A DNA stretch of 64,000 nt from Betaproteobacteria bacterium (lineage in GTDB: Bacteria; Bdellovibrionota_B; Oligoflexia; Silvanigrellales; Silvanigrellaceae): NCBI GenBank assembly GCA_016868315.1, contig VGHE01000010.1, positions 35,160-99,159 of the forward strand. Reading direction: 5' to 3'. Under the pieces are notes generated by a model that was not told the origin of the DNA, did no database searches, and saw only the letters and a program-made list of their open reading frames with translations. Below, in pieces: positions 18,377-27,232 of this stretch. Position numbers and translations under genes: made by a program. Within the stretch, counting starts at the first letter, position 1; each line of letters opens with the position of its first letter.

Positions 18377-19552
18377 ATGAAAATAGTCTCTTCTTTCCTC
18401 GGGATTTTTGGCCTGTTCTTGCTGCAGACGTCTTGCGCAGGCAAGACTTCGACCGGCCTCAAAGGTACGGCCACCGGTGAAAGGGCAGGTGCTGCGGGGC
18501 AGAAGGGCGCCGAAGCCACGAAGAATGATCCGGAAGCGGTGGCAAAGGAGGCCGAAAAGCCTATCTTCGTTCGTTCGATGGCTCCGATGCAGCTTAAGTG
18601 CGACGCGGGCTTTGACCTTCCCTTCATGCTTTCAGAGGGTTTGAGTCCGAAAAATACTTTTCTGCTCGCTCGCTTCGGTACAGTCGGTTCAACAACATTG
18701 CCTTTCGATGCGGTCTCTCTCACCAAGTGGCTCAATGGTGTTGGTTTCGCAAAGGTGAAGTTGCTGGAAAGCAAGGCGCAGGGGGTGCAGGGGTTTGTTG
18801 CCACATCTGCACGAATGAACCTGGTTGTTTTTCGGGGGACACACAGCCTCGAAGGTGTCATGACAGATTCTAAATTTTTGGTTCAATCGGCTTTGACTGA
18901 TGGTCTTCCTGGGGGTGTGCATCAGGGATTTGCGCTTGCTTACCGCAGCGTGGCAGCGAATCTTGCACAGGAACTCGAACCTGAGAGCAGCAAATCTGTG
19001 CCAACATTTTTTGTGGGACACAGTTTAGGTGGCGCGCTTGCAACTTTGGCTGCACTCGACATGCACAGAAAGGGCGTTAACATCGCAGGGATGGTGACGC
19101 TGGGGCAACCACGCGTTGGCAATGCTAGCTTTGCTGCAGAGACTGAGAAAATTCTCGCTGGCAAACAGAAGCGGTTTGTAAATGCGAACGATCCTGTTCC
19201 ACATCTTCCACCCAGCGGCGCGAGCGCTGATGTTGCATTGAACTCGGTTCTTGAACCCTCGACGCGGGGAACAACACTCGCTCTCCTGAATGGAATTGGT
19301 GCTCTCACAGGGATGACTTTCGCCAAAGCAAACTTCACCCACGCCGGAGTTCCAGACATGCTCGGTCAGGCTGATTACGCAAAGGGTCGATTTGAGTCGG
19401 ACGCTGTTTGGGATGGGAAATATTGGAATAGCAATGGTCAGAAAGTTCAACAGGTCGTCGCAAATCTCGCTGCAGCGATGCAGAATCCACTCGTAAATGA
19501 GCACTTTGTGCCAAGTTATTTATGTGAGTTGGCGAAGACGCTAGCGCAGTAA
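18377..19552 (+). CDS. Class 3 (fungal-type) lipase, lipoprotein
   Basis: A 391-residue exported alpha/beta hydrolase. The N-terminus has a lipoprotein signal ending QTSC (Cys20), then an Ala/Gly/Lys-rich linker. The lipase domain shows VVFRGTHSLEGVMTD (oxyanion region), the nucleophile elbow GHSLGGALA with Ser216, the strand VTLGQPRVGN, the catalytic Asp272 in VNANDPVPHLPP and probable His322 in ANFTHAGVP. This order and spacing is that of lipase_3 enzymes, which hydrolyse acylglycerols or phospholipids. CGGAGG lies 6 bases before the ATG. Lipid anchoring implies action at the outer membrane, on exogenous lipid or on envelope lipid. Convergent with the PhoB-like gene. Confidence 0.9.
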   Translation: MKIVSSFLGIFGLFLLQTSCAGKTSTGLKGTATGERAGAAGQKGAEATKNDPEAVAKEAEKPIFVRSMAPMQLKCDAGFDLPFMLSEGLSPKNTFLLARFGTVGSTTLPFDAVSLTKWLNGVGFAKVKLLESKAQGVQGFVATSARMNLVVFRGTHSLEGVMTDSKFLVQSALTDGLPGGVHQGFALAYRSVAANLAQELEPESSKSVPTFFVGHSLGGALATLAALDMHRKGVNIAGMVTLGQPRVGNASFAAETEKILAGKQKRFVNANDPVPHLPPSGASADVALNSVLEPSTRGTTLALLNGIGALTGMTFAKANFTHAGVPDMLGQADYAKGRFESDAVWDGKYWNSNGQKVQQVVANLAAAMQNPLVNEHFVPSYLCELAKTLAQ

Positions 19553-19572
19553 GTGCGATAGATATTCAGGAT

Positions 19573-20379
19573 TCAGCTACGCACGCCTTTTTGGTTGTCG
19601 ATGAGCTGGTAGCCAAACCCGTGTACGGTTTCGATCAGAGCCCCCGCATGCCCTAGTTTTTGCCGCAAGCGTTTGATGTGCGTGTCGACCGTGCGCGTGT
19701 TCATTTGACCTTCGTATCCCCACACCCGTTGCAATAACGCGTCGCGGCTTTGAAGTCGCCCGGCGCGTTCAGCAAGGTAGAGAAGAAGTTGGTATTCGGT
19801 TGCTGTGAGCGAAACGCTTTCACCATGGACGAGCACCTTAAATTGCTCGGGTAAAATGGTCAGACAGTCGATAGTAATTTGTTTTTCTGTTGAGGTTTCG
19901 CCTGAAGGTTGCGAAGTCGGCAATGTTTGAGGCGGCCTTTTTGCAACGCTCTGCGCTGGAGCCGAAAGCCCGGAGCGGCGCAATAATGCCTGAACACGTA
20001 GCAGGAGTTCCCGGGGAGAAAAAGGTTTGGTGATGTAGTCGTCGGCGCCTGCCTCGAAACCGTCGATTTTGTCGGATTCCTGTGATTTCGCAGTCAGGAG
20101 AATGACCGGCACATGCGCAAGTTGTTCGTGCTGGCGCATGATGCGAAGAACTTCGGTGCCTTCAATGTGCGGGAGCATAACGTCGAGCAGCACCAACTGC
20201 GGCTTGCATTTTGTCATGAATTCGACGGCATCTTTGCCATCAAAAAGCGACGTGACTTCGTACTCACGAGTCGACTCAAGCGTGAATTTAAGAAGATTAT
20301 TCAAATCCCGGTCGTCTTCGACAATCAGAACCCGCGAGCGGTTGTGGGTTTGTGTTTGCGCTAAATGCAATTCAGACAC
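19573..20379 (-). CDS. OmpR/PhoB-family response regulator
   Basis: A 268-residue cytoplasmic regulator. The start is the GTG at 20379, chosen because GGAGG lies 7 bases upstream. The receiver has EDD, the phospho-acceptor Asp66 in LLDVMLP, a threonine in LLTAKSQ and the lysine in ITKPFSPREL. A ~45-residue flexible linker rich in Pro/Ser/Thr follows. The C-terminal winged helix (LTATEYQLLLYLAERAGRLQSRDALLQRVWGYEG, DTHIKRLRQKLG) binds DNA. It is single-gene, with no kinase beside it; the PhoR-like kinase at 14282-15787 is the nearest candidate partner. The target genes cannot be told from the sequence. Confidence 0.93.
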   Translation of the reverse strand: MSELHLAQTQTHNRSRVLIVEDDRDLNNLLKFTLESTREYEVTSLFDGKDAVEFMTKCKPQLVLLDVMLPHIEGTEVLRIMRQHEQLAHVPVILLTAKSQESDKIDGFEAGADDYITKPFSPRELLLRVQALLRRSGLSAPAQSVAKRPPQTLPTSQPSGETSTEKQITIDCLTILPEQFKVLVHGESVSLTATEYQLLLYLAERAGRLQSRDALLQRVWGYEGQMNTRTVDTHIKRLRQKLGHAGALIETVHGFGYQLIDNQKGVRS

Positions 20380-20458
20380 GAACAAGCCTCCAAAGTGTTC
20401 CCGGAATCGGCATACCAAAGAGAGCGCGTGCCTGTGAAGAGCGTCACAATTTTTCTAC

Positions 20459-20498
20459 AAAAAAGCCAGAAATCTGAAGCATGCTTCGGGTTCAGGCT
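20459..20498 (-). terminator. Rho-independent terminator after nuoB
   Basis: Read on the minus strand, the nuoB stop codon is inside the outer stem (AGCC with GGCT, plus three more pairs). An inner palindrome GAAGCATGCTTC forms the apex, and six T residues follow directly. The stem is interrupted but the T run is good. It would separate nuoB from the PhoB-like gene downstream on the same strand. Confidence 0.5.
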
Positions 20499-20965
20499 TC
20501 TTTGCGTTGCTGTTTGATTTTCTCTTGCAGCTGCATGATGCCGTCGATAACGGCCTCAGGCGTGGGTGGGCAACCCGGAATGTAAACATCGACTGGAACA
20601 ATGCGGTCGATGCCCTGAACAACATGGTACGCGCGGTAAAAACCGCCGGAAGACGCACATGCACCCATTGAGAGCACCCACTTGGGTTCGGACATCTGGT
20701 CGTAGATGCGACGCAAAACCGGTGCCATTTTCTCAGTTATTGTTCCCGCAACAACCAGCAGGTCGGCCTGGCGTGGGCTGAAGCGAACAACTTCTGCACC
20801 GAAGCGTGACAAGTCGTATTTAGGACCCATGACGGACATCAGTTCGATTCCGCAGCAGGCCGTTCCAAATGGATATGGCCAAAGAGAGTTGCGGCGTGCC
20901 CAGTTCACGAACTGGTCAACCTGTGTGGTGATGAAAAACTCTTGTCCGTAGCTGTGGTGTTTCAT
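20492..20965 (-). CDS. nuoB: NADH-quinone oxidoreductase subunit B
   Basis: A 157-residue subunit of respiratory complex I that holds the terminal iron-sulphur cluster N2 next to the quinone site. All four ligands are present: Cys37 and Cys38 in [11 protein letters not shown], Cys103 in [12 protein letters not shown] and Cys132 in [12 protein letters not shown]. Length is typical. GGGAG sits 6 bases before the ATG. In most bacteria nuoB lies between nuoA and nuoC, but here its neighbours are an NAD kinase and a response regulator, and no other nuo gene is in the window. A minus-strand hairpin with a T run follows, so it looks like a one-gene unit. Confidence 0.95.
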   Translation of the reverse strand: MKHHSYGQEFFITTQVDQFVNWARRNSLWPYPFGTACCGIELMSVMGPKYDLSRFGAEVVRFSPRQADLLVVAGTITEKMAPVLRRIYDQMSEPKWVLSMGACASSGGFYRAYHVVQGIDRIVPVDVYIPGCPPTPEAVIDGIMQLQEKIKQQRKEA

Positions 20966-21056
20966 GTTGGACTCCCTTGGAGCGCTCAGCGAATCGTTCG
21001 AGTGTTCAGATAATCATAAATGCACCGGGCTTGTCGATGCCCTGATGGGGCTCAGT

Positions 21057-22037
21057 TTACAGGAAAAGTTTAAGCATTCCCTCCCGACCTAGGCCGATTT
21101 CCAGAGATTCCCCAAAGCCTAAAATACAGGCAGTCATGGGGCCATCCATGCAGACCATGCCGTGGCGCATACGCGAAAAGAGGGTGATGTGCTCATTGTC
21201 GCCGTCTAAGGTCATGCGCGTCAGGTTGAGATGATGCCCTGGAGGGCTGTAGGGCTCCCTGACAGCGAGCAGAAATTGGTTTGATGTGGGCTGGAGCAGG
21301 CCGAGCCCGTAGGAGCGGATAGCCGCAGTGCTCCCTGACGGTGAAGCTATCCAGACACCACTCGAGAGCTGTTTTTCGGAGCACGCGTGTGGGCCTTCAA
21401 TGTTGAGCGAATAACGACTTGCCGAGGCAGGGTGCTGATGACCGAAATAGATGTCGTTGAGCGCGTAGGGCAGAATTGTTCCGGTTGAGGTGCGGGAGAT
21501 GAGCCGCCGCACCCATTTTGGTTTTCTCTTATTTTCGAGGATTTCCGCTAACCCAGAGAGCAGGGTGTCTGGAGAAAGTTGGCAGAGGTGCCCGACCGAG
21601 TGCATCGGAACGGAATTCAGGCCAACCAGAGCAACATCGCCACCCACATAGTGGCTTGCGCGGAGCAGAGTGCCATCACCCCCGACGCAAATCACCAGGC
21701 TGCGCTTTGGTGTGAGACCTGAGGGTTTGCCAGACTGATAAAAGCTGAAGGAGGTATGCGTATCTGAGGCAAGATCATCGAGTGTATAAAGCCCGAAGGA
21801 AATGTTTTTGTGGGTGAGCTCTGTGAGAAGACGATCGAGGGTTTCGCAGTGTTGATCGTGCGCCCGCTGGAGGATTTGGTCGCTCTGGCCATCACGCAGG
21901 AAATAAGAACGCCCTGAGTCCGAATTGAACTCGGCAGCATAGCGCTCCAGCGCAGTCCGTTTTTGAATGACGATGACGTCAGGTTGCTGTGTCTGCGCGG
22001 AGAGCTGCGAAGCTGTGGTGGCAGGCGGCTGCTTCAC
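21057..22037 (-). CDS. NAD kinase, NADK2-like
   Basis: A 326-residue cytoplasmic enzyme that phosphorylates NAD to NADP. The ATP-NAD kinase core is marked by GGDGT (residues 119-123), a Ser/Gly-rich segment VGLNSVPMHSVGH, and ALNDIYFGHQHPASASRYSL followed by EKQLSSGVWIASPSGSTAA. In standard bacterial NadK the GGDGT motif is near residue 70; here an extra ~50 N-terminal residues precede it. The pattern 'ALNE-x-F-IG ... SRASYY ... K-SSG' is that of the mitochondrial/plant NADK2-NADK3 branch as I remember it, so I call it NADK2-like. The GTG start overlaps the foldase stop (GTGA), so the two genes are coupled. Confidence 0.85.
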   Translation of the reverse strand: MKQPPATTASQLSAQTQQPDVIVIQKRTALERYAAEFNSDSGRSYFLRDGQSDQILQRAHDQHCETLDRLLTELTHKNISFGLYTLDDLASDTHTSFSFYQSGKPSGLTPKRSLVICVGGDGTLLRASHYVGGDVALVGLNSVPMHSVGHLCQLSPDTLLSGLAEILENKRKPKWVRRLISRTSTGTILPYALNDIYFGHQHPASASRYSLNIEGPHACSEKQLSSGVWIASPSGSTAAIRSYGLGLLQPTSNQFLLAVREPYSPPGHHLNLTRMTLDGDNEHITLFSRMRHGMVCMDGPMTACILGFGESLEIGLGREGMLKLFL

Positions 22038-23569
22038 CGCAGCAGCTCCTTGTTGCGCTTGATGTCTTTGTTGCTCGTGTAGATATCAAATAGCTTGCGT
22101 TGCATGGTTGAGTAGTAAGTTTGCGCTGCAATGCGTTGTTCAGCGGATTGCAGGCGACGCAGTTTTTCAGCATCGGGAGCTGTACCGTCTTTACGACTGG
22201 CGAGACGCACAATGGATTTGCGGCCGCCAAAGTCGAGCACCGACTTGGTGGTGTCGCCCGTGTTTTTGAGGGTAAAGAGAGTGCTCATCAGAGGATCCGA
22301 TGCGCCGAGATCTTCAATGAAGCGTGTTCTCGGGGTAACGGGTTTCTTAACTACCTTCCAAGAAATCGTGTGGGTCTGAAGCAGCGCTTCGATTTCAGCT
22401 GTCTTGCTTTCCGTCAAGAGTGTGTTGATTTGCTTTTCGAGATCGGCGGTCAATTCGTTTCTGATTTTCTCGCTTAAGGCGCGCCGAGCCAATTCCTGCT
22501 TGACGTCCTCATATTTCTTTTCGACGCGTTCGCGAGACTCTTGCCATTGCAACAGACGGAATCCAAACGGCGTGTCGATGATCTCAGAGACAGCATTTTC
22601 TTTGGTGAGCGCAAACGCTGCCGTTGCTGTTGCAGGGTCGATGTTTGTCGAGTCAATCCAGCCGATATCACCCTTTGCTTGTTTCGCACTTGCATCATCG
22701 TTGGTTGAGCCTGCAACACTCGCGAACGACTCACCAGCGGAAATTTTGGCCTTGAGGCTCTCAACAAGTTTGCGAGCATCGTCTTTAGTGCGATTTTTCG
22801 CTTCGCCTTCGGCGCGTTGGGCATCCTTGTAGGCAATCAAAATGGCGAGTGCCCGAACCTGTGCAGGGCGAGTAAATTCACCTTTGCTGCTCTCCCAAGC
22901 ATCTTTTAAGCTCTTTTCGTTGCCGGCGTCAGCGACATACTTTTGCACTTCAGCTGAGATTTTTTCATTGAGTTTAGCTTCGCTGGGCTGCACTTGAGCA
23001 AATTCAAGGTTGAACTCTGTGCTGTCACGCATGGCGCGGTCGCTGAGGATAGATTTTGGCAGTGCCTCTGGTAGCGAAATGAGCGTTCCCATTTTTTCGA
23101 AGGAGATAGAGTCGCGGCCTTGCTTGTGGAAGTCGAGTTCGCTGACATAACCGCTCTTAAGAAATTTCTTGTACTTGGCGATGTCGAATTGTTGGGTCTT
23201 TTCATTTTGAAATTCGGGACGCTTGCGGATCCACTGTGCTACTTCCTGGTCGTAAGGCACCCAGCCGAGCCGAGTGGCTTCTTCGAGCATAACCTTCTCT
23301 TGGATGAGCTGGTTGAGGGCAGACTGTATATTTGCTTCCCGCCGACCGGGTTCATTTCCGGTTTGCCGGTCGAGATTCTCGAAAGAACGCTGAAGTTCGA
23401 ACATGGTGACTGTTTGTGAGCCGACTTGCGCTGCCATGTTGCGGTCTAGGGACGAGCCCCCGGGAGAAATTCCGGTGACGGCAAAGGCGATGGCCGCAAC
23501 AGCAATAACCGAAAAAACAGCCATTGACTTAACGCTAGGGGACAAAAGCTTTTTCGTCGACAAACGCAT
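22034..23569 (-). CDS. PpiD/SurA-like periplasmic peptidyl-prolyl isomerase
   Basis: A 512-residue membrane-anchored foldase. The ATG at 23569, with GAGAGG 5 bases upstream, puts one transmembrane helix (about residues 16-34) at the N-terminus. An upstream start at 23689 would add 40 charged residues and is less likely. A SurA_N-type region follows (ALNQLIQEKVMLEEATRLG), and a parvulin domain with the pattern PAQVRALAILI...FASVAGSTNDDASAKQAKGDIGWI...FALTKENAVSEIIDTPFGFRLLQW. This order matches PpiD-type chaperones, which help newly exported proteins fold at the Sec exit. It is divergent from mreC and ends in a four-base overlap with the NAD kinase gene. Confidence 0.88.
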   Translation of the reverse strand: MRLSTKKLLSPSVKSMAVFSVIAVAAIAFAVTGISPGGSSLDRNMAAQVGSQTVTMFELQRSFENLDRQTGNEPGRREANIQSALNQLIQEKVMLEEATRLGWVPYDQEVAQWIRKRPEFQNEKTQQFDIAKYKKFLKSGYVSELDFHKQGRDSISFEKMGTLISLPEALPKSILSDRAMRDSTEFNLEFAQVQPSEAKLNEKISAEVQKYVADAGNEKSLKDAWESSKGEFTRPAQVRALAILIAYKDAQRAEGEAKNRTKDDARKLVESLKAKISAGESFASVAGSTNDDASAKQAKGDIGWIDSTNIDPATATAAFALTKENAVSEIIDTPFGFRLLQWQESRERVEKKYEDVKQELARRALSEKIRNELTADLEKQINTLLTESKTAEIEALLQTHTISWKVVKKPVTPRTRFIEDLGASDPLMSTLFTLKNTGDTTKSVLDFGGRKSIVRLASRKDGTAPDAEKLRRLQSAEQRIAAQTYYSTMQRKLFDIYTSNKDIKRNKELLR

Positions 23570-23746
23570 GCATGCCTCTCTGTTGGGCTGATTCGCACGG
23601 AAGGCTCCCATCTGGGCGCCCTCTGTGTGTGATGATGGTCTATGACATGAACCTCCCAATTCTTTTAGCATGCAAGCTTCCTTTTTCAACCAATTGGCTA
23701 TAAAATAAATGCGTTTTCAATAACGCTCATCCGTTAGGACTTCGCC

Positions 23747-24646
23747 ATGCTCGTGTTTCGTAGATATGGTTTTGCCTTGCTTGTTTTGAGTGCACTCATT
23801 TTTCCGTTTGCATTCTATTCCTCTGACGTTGCGACCCGGCGTGACCTGTCGTTCGTGGAGAAGCTCGTCTACACGGTCAGCCGGCCCATTGAGCTGGTCT
23901 TTAATCTTGTCACTCACCAGTCACGCGATATGGTGCGCTCATATGTTGACCTCCGCGGTGCGCGCGGCGAGGCGGATCACCTCAAGGATGAGAATGCGAA
24001 GCTGGCTGTAAAAATTCAGATGCTTCAAGAGGTCGAAAAGGAAAACGAACGTCTTCAAAAACTGCTCAATTTTGTCCGTCAGGTGAATTTGAAGTTCGTT
24101 TCTGGCCAAGTTCAGAGCGGAGACCCGAGCTTTCTGTACAAGAGTATTCGTCTTAATCGGGGGGAATCCGAAGGAGTCCTTCCTGGGATGGCGGTTGTGG
24201 CTGCCGAAGGTGCCGTCGGTGTTGTTATGCGAACCGTTTCCAAAGCATCCGATGTTCTTCTTCTAAACGACCCCAACTCGAACTTGGACGTTATCGTTGC
24301 GCGTAACCGTCGTCGTGGAATGTTGGAGGGTAGCGCAGGTCAGACCATGCTCTTTAAATACGCCGATCGTGGCAGCCGCGTGCTGGTTGGCGATGAAATT
24401 GTGACCAGTGGTCTCACGGGACCTTTTCCGCGTGGCATTGCTGTGGGCAAGGTGTCTCGCATTCGCGTTGAAAAGGATGGTGTCACTCAAGTTATTGAGG
24501 TCGAGCCCGCTGTGAACTTCGCGGAGGTCTCGGAAGCTCTCATTCTTTTGCGCAACAGCCGAGAGGTCGACGTTATTCGCCGCGTGGGTGGTGGTGAGTG
24601 GATGAAGAAGCTGGTTGAGTCTGTGCCTGGCCGCTCGGGGGGCTAA
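23747..24646 (+). CDS. mreC: Rod shape-determining protein MreC
   Basis: A 299-residue inner-membrane protein with one N-terminal helix (residues 7-24), a coiled coil (GEADHLKDENAKLAVKIQMLQEVEKENERLQKLLNF) and the two beta-barrel domains of MreC: GDPSFLYKSIRLNRGESEGVLPGMAVVAAEGAVGVV and NSNLDVIVARNRRRGMLEG, then GDEIVTSGLTGPFPRGIAVGKV. It organises the elongasome in the periplasm and activates PBP2. AGGA lies 7 bases before the ATG. It heads the run mreC-mreD-mrdA-rodA-cytochrome c-ruvC. mreB, usually next to mreC, is not in the window: the upstream gene is a divergent foldase. Confidence 0.95.
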   Translation: MLVFRRYGFALLVLSALIFPFAFYSSDVATRRDLSFVEKLVYTVSRPIELVFNLVTHQSRDMVRSYVDLRGARGEADHLKDENAKLAVKIQMLQEVEKENERLQKLLNFVRQVNLKFVSGQVQSGDPSFLYKSIRLNRGESEGVLPGMAVVAAEGAVGVVMRTVSKASDVLLLNDPNSNLDVIVARNRRRGMLEGSAGQTMLFKYADRGSRVLVGDEIVTSGLTGPFPRGIAVGKVSRIRVEKDGVTQVIEVEPAVNFAEVSEALILLRNSREVDVIRRVGGGEWMKKLVESVPGRSGG

Positions 24647-24648
24647 TC

Positions 24649-25194
24649 ATGATCCGCTTACGCGCATGGCAGGCACATGCAACCCTCATGATCGTTCTGG
24701 CCATGGCTATCGTATACTTCCAGGCCTATGTTTTGGGGCGCCTCGGTTCCCCTTGGTTGCAGGTTGACCTTGCAACAGTTTTCGTTGTCTACGTTTCCAT
24801 CGAGCATCTGCTTCTTGGTGCGTTGGTTCGGATTTTTATCGTCGCTGCCTTGATGCATATGTTTTCTGGTGCACCGGATGGCTTCTATTTGATGTTCTAT
24901 TTGCTTGCCCTGGTGATTGCGAATGTCCTTGCGAAGTTTTTTGCGTTGCACAAACTGAGCAGTCAGTTTCTCATTTTTGCAGGTATTTTCTGTTTGAAAT
25001 TTGTTTTGGTGTACGGAAGTCTATCGAAATTTCAGCGTGTAGCTGATTTCGGTTCGTTTTTTCGAGAGGTGGCACCCTCTGTTCTCGTGACAACTTTGTG
25101 CTCCGTGCCACTGTTCGCATTCTTTTCTGCAATTGACGGATTGTTTGATGCTAGCTCCCGGCGCGATCATCGCCAAGAACTTGCGGAAAACTGA
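24649..25194 (+). CDS. mreD: Rod shape-determining protein MreD
   Basis: A 181-residue integral membrane protein with about five hydrophobic segments, starting two bases after the mreC stop. The sequence is weakly conserved, as MreD usually is. Recognition rests on size, topology (YFQAYVLGRLGSPWLQVDLATVFVVYVSIEHLLLGALVRIF and later helices) and its place between mreC and PBP2. It is part of the elongasome with MreC, RodA and PBP2. The last ~20 residues are charged and cytoplasmic. No ligand or catalytic motif is expected. Confidence 0.88.
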   Translation: MIRLRAWQAHATLMIVLAMAIVYFQAYVLGRLGSPWLQVDLATVFVVYVSIEHLLLGALVRIFIVAALMHMFSGAPDGFYLMFYLLALVIANVLAKFFALHKLSSQFLIFAGIFCLKFVLVYGSLSKFQRVADFGSFFREVAPSVLVTTLCSVPLFAFFSAIDGLFDASSRRDHRQELAEN

Positions 25195-25208
25195 GGAGTA
25201 TATAACCC

Positions 25209-27218
25209 GTGGCTGAAAGTCGATTCCGATCAGAGTTGCTGGTTGACGCAAAACGAATTTATTTCGCTATTGCGGTTTTCGTTTTTCTGGTGCTGTGTCT
25301 CACCGGTCGGCTTTGGTATCTTCAAATTCTCAAAGGCAAAGACTTTTCGATTGCCTCGGAGCGCAACCGTGTGCGCGAAGTGACTCGTCCTGCTCCTCGT
25401 GGGCAAATCTACGATCGCAACGGCAGTCTGATGCTTTCCAATCGGCCCTTTTTTGATTTGGTTGTGATCCCCCAGTATCTCCAGAACCGCGAGCAGACGC
25501 TCAAAATCGTTTCTGAGCTGTTTAGTATTCCGTTGGAGCAAATTGAAAAGAGATTGAATGAGTCTGCGGGTGTACCCCACTTCGTGCCCGTGCGTATCAA
25601 GCGCAACTTGACCCTGCACGAAGTCGCAGTGATGGAATCAAATAAGTTCTTTCTGCCCGGGGTGGATGTCGATACTGCGCCGCGGCGAGATTATCAGCGC
25701 ACCTATTCCGCGCATCTTTTTGGTTACTTGGGTGAGGTTACCAACCGCGAGCTCAACAACTTGAACAGCCTTACGCGTGATTATCAATATCGTGTTGGCT
25801 CAATCATTGGAAAAATGGGTGTCGAGAAAAAGTACGAGAATAGTTTGCGGGGACTGGAAGGTAAGGATTCCCTCCAGGTGGATGCTTTTGGACGTCTGCA
25901 GACAAGTGCCAATATGGATTTAGGTCTTAACTCGCGAAAGAATGGTCAGCGTGGAAACGATCTTTTCCTCACCATTGATGATGACATCCAGCGCGCGGCC
26001 GTTGATGCCTTCAAAAACAAGAACGGTGCAGTCATTGCAATCAATGCTCAGAATGGTGAAGTCCTGGCCTACGTTAGTCATCCAAACTTTAGCCTGTCCA
26101 TGTATCAAGATGGTTTGACCGGTGAAGACTGGCAGTTGCTCCAAACCAACCCTTTCAAGCCGCTTCTCGATAAAGTCACAGGTGGTGCTTACCCGCCCGG
26201 CTCGGTCTTCAAAATCATCACCGCACTGGCTGCCCTCGAGGAGGGTGTCACCAACCCAAACCGCACTTATTCTTGCAACGGCGTTTTCACTTTGGGTAAC
26301 GGTAAATGGCGATGCTGGAAAAAGACGGGGCATGGGGTTGTGAATTTGCGCAGTTCTCTCGAGCAGAGTTGCGACATTTACTACTACCAGGTGGGAAACC
26401 TTCTGGGTGTAGATAGAATTGCAAAATGGTCGCGCGCGTTTGGTCTCGGTGACAAAACTGGTCTGGACCTCAATATGGAAGTCACAGGCATTGTTCCCTC
26501 GACCGAGTGGAAACTGCAAACACGCGGAGCACCCTGGCAAAGTGGTGACACAATCAACGTGTCTATTGGGCAGGGCTATAATCTGATGACTCCCATTCAA
26601 ATTGCCGTGATGATGGCTGCCATTGGTAACGGTGGAAAAGTCTATCGACCATTTTTGCTCAAAAGGATTGTCGACGCTGCAGGTAAAGTCGTGAGCGAGG
26701 AAAGGCCTCAGTTGCGGCAGCGTGTGACGTTCAAACCGGAAAACATGGCGGTTGTGCGCGGCGGACTTGAAGACGTGGTCATGGCACCGACTGGAACAGG
26801 ACGGAAATCGCAGGTTCCTGGATTCGTGATTGCCGGCAAAACAGGTACTGCTCAGACTGCTGCGCTAAAAAGAACAAAAGATATGGACGAAGTTTCATTT
26901 CAACAGCGTGACCATGCTTGGTTTGCTGCATATGCCCCTGCCGATAACCCTGAAATAGCTGTTGTCGCTCTGAGTGAATTCGATGGTGGAGGCGGCGGTT
27001 CTCAGGCGGCGCCGATTGTGCAGCGGGTGCTCGATGCCTACTTGCGCAAGGCTCATCCGGAGAAATTCCCCATAGGCAAAAATTCCGAGAAACTTGCTGA
27101 GCGCAAAACCAAGTTGCAGGGCGCACAGAGTTCTGGTGCTGCAGAATCAGATGAAACTGTTGAGCAGGATGAGGCAGACAGTGATGATTCTGCGAGTGAA
27201 ACTGTCGAAGGCGATTGA
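25209..27218 (+). CDS. mrdA: Penicillin-binding protein 2 (elongasome transpeptidase)
   Basis: A 669-residue class B penicillin-binding protein with a GTG start and GAGGAG about 9 bases upstream. One N-terminal membrane helix (residues 17-38) precedes the dimerisation domain (RPAPRGQIYDRNGSLMLSNRP). The transpeptidase domain has the serine of PPGSVFKI, SCD (the SxN/SxD motif) and KTGTAQ. It cross-links peptidoglycan during side-wall growth, paired with RodA. The C-terminal tail after ~625 is very acidic (SSGAAESDETVEQDEADSDD onward) and not part of the catalytic fold. The stop is 14 bases before the rodA start. Confidence 0.97.
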   Translation: MAESRFRSELLVDAKRIYFAIAVFVFLVLCLTGRLWYLQILKGKDFSIASERNRVREVTRPAPRGQIYDRNGSLMLSNRPFFDLVVIPQYLQNREQTLKIVSELFSIPLEQIEKRLNESAGVPHFVPVRIKRNLTLHEVAVMESNKFFLPGVDVDTAPRRDYQRTYSAHLFGYLGEVTNRELNNLNSLTRDYQYRVGSIIGKMGVEKKYENSLRGLEGKDSLQVDAFGRLQTSANMDLGLNSRKNGQRGNDLFLTIDDDIQRAAVDAFKNKNGAVIAINAQNGEVLAYVSHPNFSLSMYQDGLTGEDWQLLQTNPFKPLLDKVTGGAYPPGSVFKIITALAALEEGVTNPNRTYSCNGVFTLGNGKWRCWKKTGHGVVNLRSSLEQSCDIYYYQVGNLLGVDRIAKWSRAFGLGDKTGLDLNMEVTGIVPSTEWKLQTRGAPWQSGDTINVSIGQGYNLMTPIQIAVMMAAIGNGGKVYRPFLLKRIVDAAGKVVSEERPQLRQRVTFKPENMAVVRGGLEDVVMAPTGTGRKSQVPGFVIAGKTGTAQTAALKRTKDMDEVSFQQRDHAWFAAYAPADNPEIAVVALSEFDGGGGGSQAAPIVQRVLDAYLRKAHPEKFPIGKNSEKLAERKTKLQGAQSSGAAESDETVEQDEADSDDSASETVEGD

Positions 27219-27232
27219 CGAAGGAGAGTGCG

